Assembly: GCA_903837025.1 (NCBI GenBank)
Contig: CAILTC010000297.1
Span: 1 to 5,381 of the forward strand
Source: an uncultured Bacteroidota bacterium
Lineage (GTDB): Bacteria; Bacteroidota; Bacteroidia; Flavobacteriales; Flavobacteriaceae
DNA length: 5,381 nt
Direction of reading: 5' to 3'
The translations under genes were made by a program, and so were the position numbers. Position 1 is the first letter of the stretch, and each line of letters begins with the position of its first letter. The notes under the pieces were generated by a model, which saw nothing but the letters and a program-made list of their open reading frames with translations, did no database searches and was not told the origin of the DNA. This document shows, piece after piece, positions 1 through 4,968 of the stretch.

Positions 1-158
1 CTGATGAGTATCTTTCTATTTATCCTAGAAGTGGATTAGGATTCAAATATCATTTAAAACTTGCAAACACAACCGGGATTATTGATTCCGATTATTTTAA
101 CAATGAAAGTAATGAAGGTCATATTTTTATAAAAATTAGAAATGAAATTAAGAACTGA
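1..158 (+). CDS. dUTPase-family protein, C-terminal part, apparently truncated (5' end outside window)
   Basis: The reading frame enters the window at base 3 and gives 51 residues before TGA at 156-158. It carries two signatures of trimeric dUTP diphosphatases, which hydrolyse dUTP to dUMP and keep uracil out of DNA. Motif II is PRSGLG (bases 24-41). Motif III is GIIDSDY (75-95) and includes the catalytic Asp and the Tyr that stacks on the sugar. The following NNESNEGHIFIKI resembles the phage and Firmicutes type of dUTPase more than the usual bacterial Dut. The frame then ends at IRNEIKN, about where motif IV (G-D-x-x-x-Q) should begin. Neither motif IV nor the glycine-rich motif V (GGFGST) appears in any plus-strand frame downstream. 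Motif V closes the active site of the neighbouring subunit, so this is probably a decayed gene. The N-terminus cannot be seen, and a sequencing frameshift is less likely because the rest of the gene is missing. Confidence 0.72.
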   Translation, partial: DEYLSIYPRSGLGFKYHLKLANTTGIIDSDYFNNESNEGHIFIKIRNEIKN

Positions 159-261
159 AATAAAAAACACAAAATCCGAAATGACAAAATGGTTTTTCGC
201 CTTTTGTGTTATATTGACCCTAATCATTTTAGGATTATACGTACTTATTTTGCTAAAATAA
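142..261 (+). CDS. possible small single-pass membrane peptide (39 aa), unknown function
   Basis: An ATG at 142 opens a 39-codon frame ending at TAA 259-261. The N-terminal half is basic (MKLRTEIKNTKSEMTKW) and is followed by an almost unbroken hydrophobic stretch of about 20 residues, from FFAFCVIL to LYVLILL, ending in a single Lys. This matches one transmembrane helix with its N-terminus in the cytoplasm. A second in-frame ATG at 181 would give only 26 residues. The start overlaps the last 17 bases of the dUTPase remnant in another frame. There is no clear ribosome binding site. T-rich DNA easily produces hydrophobic codons, and a hairpin (166-210) lies inside the frame, so this may be a chance ORF. 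I do not recognise the family. Confidence 0.3.
   Translation: MKLRTEIKNTKSEMTKWFFAFCVILTLIILGLYVLILLK
166..210 (+). other. inverted repeat / RNA hairpin after the dUTPase remnant
   Basis: AACACAAAA (166-174) pairs perfectly with TTTTGTGTT (202-210). After a symmetric 2x2 internal loop, CGAAA (177-181) pairs with TTTCG (195-199), leaving a 13-base apical loop. It begins 8 bases after the stop of the dUTPase remnant, where a terminator would be expected. However, the sequence after it (ATATTGACCC) has no T-run, so intrinsic termination is doubtful. It could also be a stabilising 3' end. Confidence 0.45.
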
Positions 262-333
262 AATCACAAAAAAACACGAAACCACTCAAAATTTAGGCTA
301 ATTTGAACGGTTTTTTTATACAAACTTTTTCTT

Positions 334-341
334 TAACTTTG
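334..341 (+). promoter_or_regulatory. Bacteroidota-type -7 box of rlmB, probable leaderless promoter
   Basis: TAACTTTG matches the Bacteroidota -7 consensus TAnnTTTG exactly. It ends only four bases before the rlmB ATG at 346. Transcription normally starts a few bases after this box, so the RNA would begin at or next to the ATG with little or no leader. This agrees with the lack of any Shine-Dalgarno sequence. The -33 element is poor: only a T-run near 311-317 sits at suitable spacing, and the TTTG at 302-305 is too far upstream. Confidence 0.6.
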
Positions 342-345
342 CGCT

Positions 346-1080
346 ATGGAAAAAGAACATTTAATATTCGGAATACGAGCAATAATCGAAGCAATACAAG
401 CAGGGAAGGAAGTAGATAAAGTCTTTATACAAAAAGAAATATCTGGTGAATTGATGAAAGACTTGATGAAAGTCATGAAACGTGCCAACGTAAATTTTTC
501 TTATGTCCCTGTCGAAAAACTAAATCGCCTAACACCAAACAACCACCAAGGTGCCGTAGCTTCTATTTCGCCTATAGGTTTTATTGACTTAGAACATTTA
601 GTAGATGCAACTGTCGAATCCGGAAAAATCCCTTTATTCTTGATTTTAGACCAAATATCCGATGCGCGTAATTTTGGTGCCATCATCAGAACTGCTGAAT
701 GTACTGGAGTAAACGGGATCATCGTTCAAAAAGCAGGTTCTGCTCCTGTAAATGGTGATACGGTAAAAACATCAGCTGGTGCCGTATTTAATGTGCCAAT
801 TTGCAAAGTAGAACATATCAAAGATGCTATTTTTTACCTTCAAGGTTCTGGAATAAAAACAGTAGCAGCAACAGAAAAAACAGACCAAAATATTTATGAT
901 ATTGATCTAAAAGAAGGTGTTGCAATAATAATGGGTTCCGAAGATAGAGGAATCAATCCTTCGGTTCTAAAAATTGTAGATGAAAAAGCGAAGCTACCCA
1001 TGTTTGGAACTATCGGATCGCTAAATGTTTCTGTAGCTTGTGGGGCCTTTTTATACGAAGCGGTAAGACAGAGAAATTAG
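346..1080 (+). CDS. rlmB: 23S rRNA (guanosine-2'-O-)methyltransferase RlmB, TrmH/SPOUT family
   Basis: The 244 residues match the length of E. coli RlmB (243), which uses S-adenosylmethionine to methylate the ribose of G2251 in the peptidyl-transferase P loop of 23S rRNA. Residues 4-76 form the small N-terminal substrate-binding domain, beginning HLIFGIRAI and ending with the NHQG signature (66-69). The knotted SPOUT catalytic domain follows from about residue 96. Motif 1 is LDQISDARNFGAIIRT (101-116) with the conserved Arg108, Asn109, Gly111 and Arg115. Motif 2 is MGSEDRG (196-202). Motif 3 is SLNVSVA (225-231), which forms part of the cofactor-binding knot. The ATG at 346 fits the family start exactly. 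It is transcribed alone from the box at 334-341 and converges on the rhomboid gene. Other TrmH-like enzymes have the same fold, but the length and N-terminal domain favour RlmB. Confidence 0.92.
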   Translation: MEKEHLIFGIRAIIEAIQAGKEVDKVFIQKEISGELMKDLMKVMKRANVNFSYVPVEKLNRLTPNNHQGAVASISPIGFIDLEHLVDATVESGKIPLFLILDQISDARNFGAIIRTAECTGVNGIIVQKAGSAPVNGDTVKTSAGAVFNVPICKVEHIKDAIFYLQGSGIKTVAATEKTDQNIYDIDLKEGVAIIMGSEDRGINPSVLKIVDEKAKLPMFGTIGSLNVSVACGAFLYEAVRQRN

Positions 1081-1093
1081 TCTCATCCCAAAC

Positions 1094-1111
1094 CCTTCCC
1101 AAAGGGAAAGG
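1094..1111. repeat. short G/C-rich imperfect palindrome downstream of rlmB
   Basis: CCTTCCC (1094-1100), a three-base AAA spacer and GGGAAAGG (1104-1111) form a small hairpin with one bulged A, starting 14 bases after the rlmB stop. It stands out from the AT-rich background. It is not followed by a T-run in either direction, so it is unlikely to be the terminator itself. It resembles the CCCTTCCC/GGGAAGGG palindromes I associate with flavobacterial intergenic regions; that comparison is from memory only. Confidence 0.4.
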
Positions 1112-1124
1112 AGCCTAAATAAAT

Positions 1125-1166
1125 AAAAAAAATGAATTAAGACTCCGGTTTTGATTCATTTTTTTT
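1125..1166. terminator. bidirectional intrinsic terminator shared by rlmB and the rhomboid gene
   Basis: Bases 1125-1143 pair with 1148-1166 around a four-base TCCG loop. The outer 13 pairs are perfect, eight A's and TGAAT against ATTCA and eight T's. The inner six contain two G-T positions (1138/1153 and 1141/1150). Each direction therefore ends in a run of eight U's. In the plus-strand RNA the two inner positions are G-U wobbles, whereas in the minus-strand RNA they become A-C mismatches, so termination should be stronger for rlmB. The element covers the rhomboid stop codon and its last nine codons. Confidence 0.8.
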
Positions 1167-1907
1167 GCTTTCTACTATTTCATAATTAACTGGGAAATCC
1201 GAAGTATAATAAGACTGAAATTCTTGTTCAATTTCAACTATTGGAATATTGACAAAATTACCATTTTCATCAAAACGTTGCATAAATTTATCCTCTTGTG
1301 GGTCGAAATCTGGATGTTCCCAATCGTACTTAATTATCTTTTGGTATTCTGGAGTTTTCTGAATAATCGAAAGAAAAAATCCTGTGATTAATCCAGCCAA
1401 ATGTCCTTCCCAAGAAATTTTCTCTTCCACTTTCGGGAAAATATACCAAACCATTCCTCCATAAACAATAACTACTGCTAATGACAAAGCAACCAGTCTA
1501 TAATATTTAGTTTGTATTCCTTTAAAAAAAATAAAACTAACTAAAACATAAATTAAACTACTGGCACCAATATGATAATTAGACCGGCCAATTACCCAAG
1601 TTATTATTCCCGAAAATAATATTCCGTAACCAATAATAGCCCAGAATTGTTTAGTATAAAAATAGCGTAAAGCAGCCAATAAAATTAATAACGGAATAGA
1701 ATTGTTATACAAATGATCCATATCAGCATGGATGAAAGGACTGAATATTATCCCTTGCGTACCCGAAAATGTTCTTGGATAAATTCCGTATTTGTCAAAA
1801 TCAAAACCAAATCGAACTTCTAACCAATAAACAAACCACAATACCCACACAAAAAAAAGCGGAAGAGCAAGGACAGAATTATTGTATTTGAAATGATTAT
1901 CGTTCAT
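1137..1907 (-). CDS. rhomboid family intramembrane serine protease
   Basis: This 256-residue protein has six predicted membrane helices (about 13-31, 69-84, 90-107, 113-129, 136-156 and 168-183), the core fold of bacterial rhomboids such as GlpG. These enzymes cut transmembrane substrates within the membrane using a Ser-His dyad. The nucleophile is Ser116 in GASS at the start of helix 4, and its His partner is His169 in WEGHLAG in helix 6. The oxyanion pair His65 and Asn69 (HLYNN) starts helix 2, after FSPFIHADMD. The Gly usually found after the serine is Ser here. Residues 185-256 form a soluble tail rich in Asp and Glu. I start at the ATG at 1907; a TTG two codons upstream (1913) is also in frame but less likely. 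There is no Shine-Dalgarno site. The substrate cannot be inferred. It is divergent from rarA and convergent with rlmB. Confidence 0.88.
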   Translation of the reverse strand: MNDNHFKYNNSVLALPLFFVWVLWFVYWLEVRFGFDFDKYGIYPRTFSGTQGIIFSPFIHADMDHLYNNSIPLLILLAALRYFYTKQFWAIIGYGILFSGIITWVIGRSNYHIGASSLIYVLVSFIFFKGIQTKYYRLVALSLAVVIVYGGMVWYIFPKVEEKISWEGHLAGLITGFFLSIIQKTPEYQKIIKYDWEHPDFDPQEDKFMQRFDENGNFVNIPIVEIEQEFQSYYTSDFPVNYEIVESKKNESKPES

Positions 1908-2074
1908 TACCAATTTTAGAGTTTAGGGTTCCGTTTTTAGAATACTCAAAAATGTATCCAAAAGCAATTTAATGCTATTTTGTCATATTTAGAAAAAAGA
2001 CTAAAGAAAATAGAGGTTAGAATATAGACGAAAAAGATTGTAACAATACCTTACCTTTTCTAATTGCAATATCC

Positions 2075-2082
2075 TAAATTTG
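2075..2082 (+). promoter_or_regulatory. Bacteroidota-type -7 box of rarA
   Basis: TAAATTTG is an exact match to TAnnTTTG and lies 45 bases before the TTG start of rarA, giving a predicted leader of about 40 bases. No strong -33 TTTG is visible at the usual 19-21 base spacing (TTAC at 2051 is the nearest). The leader contains the heptamer repeat at 2101-2115. Confidence 0.55.
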
Positions 2083-2100
2083 TATTTCATCAAAACTTCG

Positions 2101-2115
2101 ATCTGAAATCTAAAA
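2101..2115. repeat. two-unit heptamer repeat (ATCTGAA-ATCTAAA) in the rarA leader
   Basis: ATCTGAA (2101-2107) is followed directly by the variant ATCTAAA (2108-2114). The 15-base string ATCTGAAATCTAAAA recurs exactly at 3518-3532, beyond the other end of rarA. It sits 12 bases before the rarA start codon. Confidence 0.55.
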
Positions 2116-2127
2116 TATAAAATTATC

Positions 2128-3405
2128 TTGGAAGCACCCTTAGCAGAACGTATTCGACCACAAAAATTAGAAGATTACATCAGCCAATCGCATTTGGTTG
2201 GTCCTAATGGCTCGTTGACACAACAAATCGCTAAGGGAATTATTCCATCATTACTTTTTTGGGGACCTCCAGGAACGGGGAAAACAACATTGGCACAGAT
2301 CATTGCCCAAGAATCGAAACGTCCTTTTTATATTTTGAGCGCTATCAATTCGGGTGTAAAAGATATACGTGACGTAATTGAAAAAGCCAAACAAAGTGGC
2401 GGACTTTTCACTACAAAAAATCCTATTCTTTTTATTGATGAGATCCACCGTTTCAGCAAATCTCAACAAGATTCCTTATTGGCCGCTGTCGAAAAAGGCT
2501 GGATCACCTTAATTGGTGCCACAACCGAAAACCCAAGCTTTGAAGTCATCCCCGCATTATTGTCAAGATGCCAAGTCTATATTTTGAATGCTTTTACCAA
2601 AGACGATTTAGAAAAATTATTAGATCGTGCTTTGAAAACAGATGCTTATCTAGCAACTAAAAATATTAAACTAACCGAAACAGAAGCTTTATTGCGACTT
2701 TCAGGTGGTGACGGACGCAAACTATTAAATATTTTTGAACTCGTCGTAAATGCGTCTAATGAAGACGAAATTATAATTACAAATGATCGGGTTTTTGAAC
2801 TCGTACAGCAAAACACGGTGTTGTATGACAAAAGTGGCGAACAACATTATGATATTGTTTCGGCATTTATAAAATCAATTCGGGGGAGTGATCCCAATGG
2901 CGCTGTCTATTGGCTTGCCAGAATGATTGAAGGAGGCGAAGACGTAAAATTCATTGCTAGAAGAATGCTCATTTTATCCAGTGAAGATATTGGCAATGCC
3001 AATCCAACTGCTTTTATTATGGCAAATAACACTTTTCAAGCCGTGGCCACAATTGGTTATCCCGAAAGTAGAATAATTTTAAGCCAATGTGCGGTTTACT
3101 TGGCGACTTCACCAAAAAGCAACGCTTCCTACATGGCAATTGGCAACGCGCAACAATTGGTAAAACAAACTGGTGATTTGCCCGTTCCTATTCATTTGCG
3201 AAATGCTCCAACTAAATTAATGAAGGAATTGGGTTATGGCGATGAATACAAATATTCTCATGATTATGCTAATAATTTTGCAGAGCAAGAATTTTTACCC
3301 GAAGCCATTTCAGAAACAGTTCTTTACAACCCCGGAAATAATTCAAGAGAAAATTCCACCAGAGAATTTCTTAAAAACCGATGGAAAAGTAAGTATGGGT
3401 ATTAA
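2128..3405 (+). CDS. rarA: replication-associated recombination protein A (RarA/MgsA), AAA+ ATPase
   Basis: The 425 residues belong to the RarA/MgsA/WRNIP1 family, clamp-loader-like ATPases that act at stalled or damaged replication forks. The protein opens with the family's APLAERIRP. Walker A is GPPGTGKT (46-53), Walker B is LFIDEIHRF (101-109), sensor 1 is in ATTENPS (131-137), the arginine finger is Arg147 in SRC, and sensor 2 is GDGR (194-197). The C-terminal oligomerisation region follows, with [16 protein letters not shown] (278-293) and [18 protein letters not shown] (354-371). All key residues are present, and the length is near E. coli RarA (447). The start is TTG at 2128: the next in-frame stop upstream is TGA at 2104, no ATG lies between, and family alignment places Met just before EAPL. 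It is monocistronic, with a promoter box at 2075 and a terminator at 3429-3487. Confidence 0.94.
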   Translation: MEAPLAERIRPQKLEDYISQSHLVGPNGSLTQQIAKGIIPSLLFWGPPGTGKTTLAQIIAQESKRPFYILSAINSGVKDIRDVIEKAKQSGGLFTTKNPILFIDEIHRFSKSQQDSLLAAVEKGWITLIGATTENPSFEVIPALLSRCQVYILNAFTKDDLEKLLDRALKTDAYLATKNIKLTETEALLRLSGGDGRKLLNIFELVVNASNEDEIIITNDRVFELVQQNTVLYDKSGEQHYDIVSAFIKSIRGSDPNGAVYWLARMIEGGEDVKFIARRMLILSSEDIGNANPTAFIMANNTFQAVATIGYPESRIILSQCAVYLATSPKSNASYMAIGNAQQLVKQTGDLPVPIHLRNAPTKLMKELGYGDEYKYSHDYANNFAEQEFLPEAISETVLYNPGNNSRENSTREFLKNRWKSKYGY

Positions 3406-3406
3406 G

Positions 3407-3427
3407 CAGATTTCAAGTAGCAAGTAG
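3407..3427. repeat. inverted-repeat arm plus tandem CAAGTAG heptamer after rarA
   Basis: CAGATTTCA (3407-3415) is the exact reverse complement of TGAAATCTG at 3514-3522, so the pair brackets the terminator. Overlapping it, CAAGTAG is repeated twice in tandem (3414-3420 and 3421-3427). The block begins right after the rarA stop codon. Confidence 0.5.
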
Positions 3428-3428
3428 C

Positions 3429-3487
3429 AAAAAAAACGAAAACGCCATGAAAAATCAAGACGTTTTGGTTATAAAAAATTTTTTTTT
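3429..3487. terminator. bidirectional intrinsic terminator between rarA and the convergent operon
   Basis: AACGAAAACGCC (3435-3446) pairs with GACGTTTTGGTT (3459-3470) at 10 of 12 positions around a 12-base loop. Eight A's (3429-3436) lie on the left, giving a U-run in the minus direction. An ATAAAAAA segment followed by nine T's (3479-3487) lies on the right for rarA. It is positioned between convergent genes, 23 bases after the rarA stop and 39 bases beyond the stop of the minus-strand gene. Confidence 0.75.
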
Positions 3488-3510
3488 GAGGGAGATGTTT
3501 AACCTTCTTA

Positions 3511-3531
3511 ATCTGAAATCTGAAATCTAAA
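3511..3531. repeat. three-unit heptamer repeat (ATCTGAA, ATCTGAA, ATCTAAA)
   Basis: Three 7-base units run in tandem, the last with one G-to-A change. That is the same terminal variant as in the copy at 2101-2114. On the minus strand the repeat supplies the TAG stop codon (3529-3527) of the secreted-protein gene and its last Phe codon. Confidence 0.6.
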
Positions 3532-4267
3532 ACTTAACCACTACTTTTTCAGAAACCAATTGGTCATTTTGATAATATTCAAAAAACCACTGATTGTCTT
3601 TAGCAACTAAAACCCCTTGAACATTTCCTTTCGTAGCCATAAAACTAGTAGGATTAGAAGTTTTATAGACTTTCATAACTACTTTTGGCACGCTATCAAT
3701 TAATTGATAACCATAATTTGTTGGTTGAGCATAAAGCAAATTAGGACTTTTATTTTCAATTATTTTAGATGCTACAATTTCATTTCTCGAAGCTATAACG
3801 GGTACTTCTGCAGGAATCAACTCCGATTTATTAGCCGAAATTACACCACTAAATTTATAGTGCAAATCATAAACCGACTTAAAAGCTTCATTTAATGCTT
3901 CCGTATAAGATAACTGATAATCCTTTTCTTTGCTTCTACCAATTTCAGATTTAAAGATTTCTGTTCCATAACAATCTTTAAAAACAATACGGAGTTTAGT
4001 TACCAAAAACGAGCTTTCATTTTTCACATCAACGTATAACAAATTACATCTTTCTTTAAATTCAGAAGGAATGGATTCATTGCTATAAAAGGATTGAAAA
4101 CCAACCTTGTTCAAATTAAACTTAGTCAAAGTTTGCAATCGATATTGATTATCGCTTTTAAGAAACTCATATTTCACCGGGATAATTACCGCTTTATAAT
4201 CATTAACCGATTGCGAAAAACAGTAGCTTGCAACAAATAATAGTAGAGATAGGAATCTTGTTTTCAT
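3527..4267 (-). CDS. secreted protein of unknown function, last gene of the radC-yjjG operon
   Basis: I do not recognise a named family for this 246-residue protein. It begins with a Sec signal peptide: Lys2 and Arg4, the hydrophobic core FLSLLLFVASY, and a likely signal peptidase I cut near CFS/QS (18-19). Cys16 is preceded by Tyr, so the lipobox is poor and a lipoprotein is unlikely. The mature part has an N-terminal domain of mixed sequence (about 20-140) with two cysteines, Cys74 (ERCNLL) and Cys99 (KDCYGTE), that could form a disulfide. A linker (about 141-175) follows, then a C-terminal segment (180-246) that looks beta-rich and ends in VVVKF. The ATG lies two bases after the yjjG stop, so the genes are probably translated together. 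The site is the periplasm or the periplasmic face of a membrane. There are no catalytic motifs and no T9SS C-terminal sorting domain that I can see. Confidence 0.8.
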   Translation of the reverse strand: MKTRFLSLLLFVASYCFSQSVNDYKAVIIPVKYEFLKSDNQYRLQTLTKFNLNKVGFQSFYSNESIPSEFKERCNLLYVDVKNESSFLVTKLRIVFKDCYGTEIFKSEIGRSKEKDYQLSYTEALNEAFKSVYDLHYKFSGVISANKSELIPAEVPVIASRNEIVASKIIENKSPNLLYAQPTNYGYQLIDSVPKVVMKVYKTSNPTSFMATKGNVQGVLVAKDNQWFFEYYQNDQLVSEKVVVKF

Positions 4268-4269
4268 AT

Positions 4270-4956
4270 TTATAAATATTTTTTTAGTTCTAATAAATGA
4301 TTTACTTGTTTAATATTTTCAGCTACAGGAACTTTATTTTCATTAAAAAAAATAGCATCCATTCCAGCGTCTAGCGCCCCACCCACATCAGCCTCTATAC
4401 AATCACCAATCATAATACTATTTTCTTTTTTGGTTTCAGCCAAATTCAAAGCATAGTCAAAAATCTTAGCATTGGGTTTTTTAACTCCTGCCATTTCAGA
4501 GTTAGTAATCGTCTTGAAATAATGAGTAATAGAGGAATTATTCAATTTGTTTTCTTGAATTTTGGCAAATCCGTTAGTGATAATATGCAAATTATATTTA
4601 GGCCTCAAATAGTCCAAAATTTCAATTGCACCTTCATACAAATGATTGTATTTTGGTAAATAATGAAGATATTGTTCTGATAAATATACAATCACATGAT
4701 CATCAATAACCAATTCCATTAAGTCGAAAGTATCTTTTAATCGGCCAAATCTTAGTTCATTTTGGTCAATCTCGTCTTTTCGGTATCTTTCCCAATATTC
4801 TCTATTTATAGGAATATACAATTGAAGAAAGTCAGACATATCAATTGAAATATCCTGCATTTTGAAAACATTTTCTAAAGCCAAAGCTGAGTTTTTTTCA
4901 AAGTCCCAAAGCGTGTGATCTAAATCAAAAAATACGTCGGTTATATTTATGTTCAT
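4270..4956 (-). CDS. yjjG: YjjG-family non-canonical pyrimidine nucleotidase (HAD superfamily)
   Basis: The 228 residues match E. coli YjjG (225), a cytoplasmic 5'-nucleotidase that dephosphorylates dUMP, dTMP and mutagenic pyrimidine analogues. All four HAD motifs are present. Motif I is DLDHTLWDF (11-19) with nucleophile Asp11 and acid/base Asp13. Motif II is Thr127 in ITNG. Motif III is Lys160 in VKKPNAKIF. Motif IV is GDCIEAD (184-190) with the metal-binding Asp185 and Asp190. The helical cap lies between motif I and about residue 105, as in the YjjG/L-2-haloacid dehalogenase subgroup. The ATG at 4956 sits 12 bases after the radC stop, and only 2 bases separate its stop from the next gene, which indicates one transcript. 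Other HAD phosphatases are possible, but motif I with HTLWDF and the overall length favour YjjG. Confidence 0.87.
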   Translation of the reverse strand: MNINITDVFFDLDHTLWDFEKNSALALENVFKMQDISIDMSDFLQLYIPINREYWERYRKDEIDQNELRFGRLKDTFDLMELVIDDHVIVYLSEQYLHYLPKYNHLYEGAIEILDYLRPKYNLHIITNGFAKIQENKLNNSSITHYFKTITNSEMAGVKKPNAKIFDYALNLAETKKENSIMIGDCIEADVGGALDAGMDAIFFNENKVPVAENIKQVNHLLELKKYL

Positions 4957-4960
4957 TCTA

Positions 4961-4965
4961 TTCCT
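4961..4965 (-). promoter_or_regulatory. possible ribosome binding site of yjjG
   Basis: On the minus strand AGGAA lies four bases before the yjjG ATG. It is the only Shine-Dalgarno-like sequence near a gene start in this window. Bacteroidota rely little on such sites and the spacing is short, so it may be coincidental. Confidence 0.3.
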
Positions 4966-4968
4966 AAA

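Larger units (their letters stand above)
1908..2127. other. divergent intergenic region between the rhomboid gene and rarA
   Basis: This 220-base AT-rich stretch holds the promoters of two genes transcribed away from each other. For rarA there is a good box at 2075-2082. For the rhomboid gene I find only one-mismatch versions of the -7 box on the minus strand: CAAAAATG at 1947-1954 and CAAAAGCA at 1959-1966, read as reverse complements. Neither has a convincing -33 element. I see no RNA gene, riboswitch or further ORF. Confidence 0.6.

Noticed and set aside
501..722. Minus-strand ORF inside rlmB
   Set aside because: It is antisense to the SPOUT motif 1 region and is explained as a shadow of rlmB codon use.
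1908..1913. TTG start two codons upstream for the rhomboid
   Set aside because: An ATG lies only six bases downstream, the extra residues carry no conserved sequence, and neither position has a Shine-Dalgarno site that favours TTG.
3236..3427. 63-residue plus-strand ORF at the end of rarA
   Set aside because: It lies in another frame inside the well-supported rarA coding region, has low-complexity content, and shows no recognisable motif.
3511..3531. Possible CRISPR-like repeats
   Set aside because: The units are 7 bases, directly adjacent, with no spacers; this is a simple tandem repeat.
3704..3895. Plus-strand ORF antisense to the secreted-protein gene
   Set aside because: It has no promoter, start context or family signature, and the opposite frame has a signal peptide and operon context.
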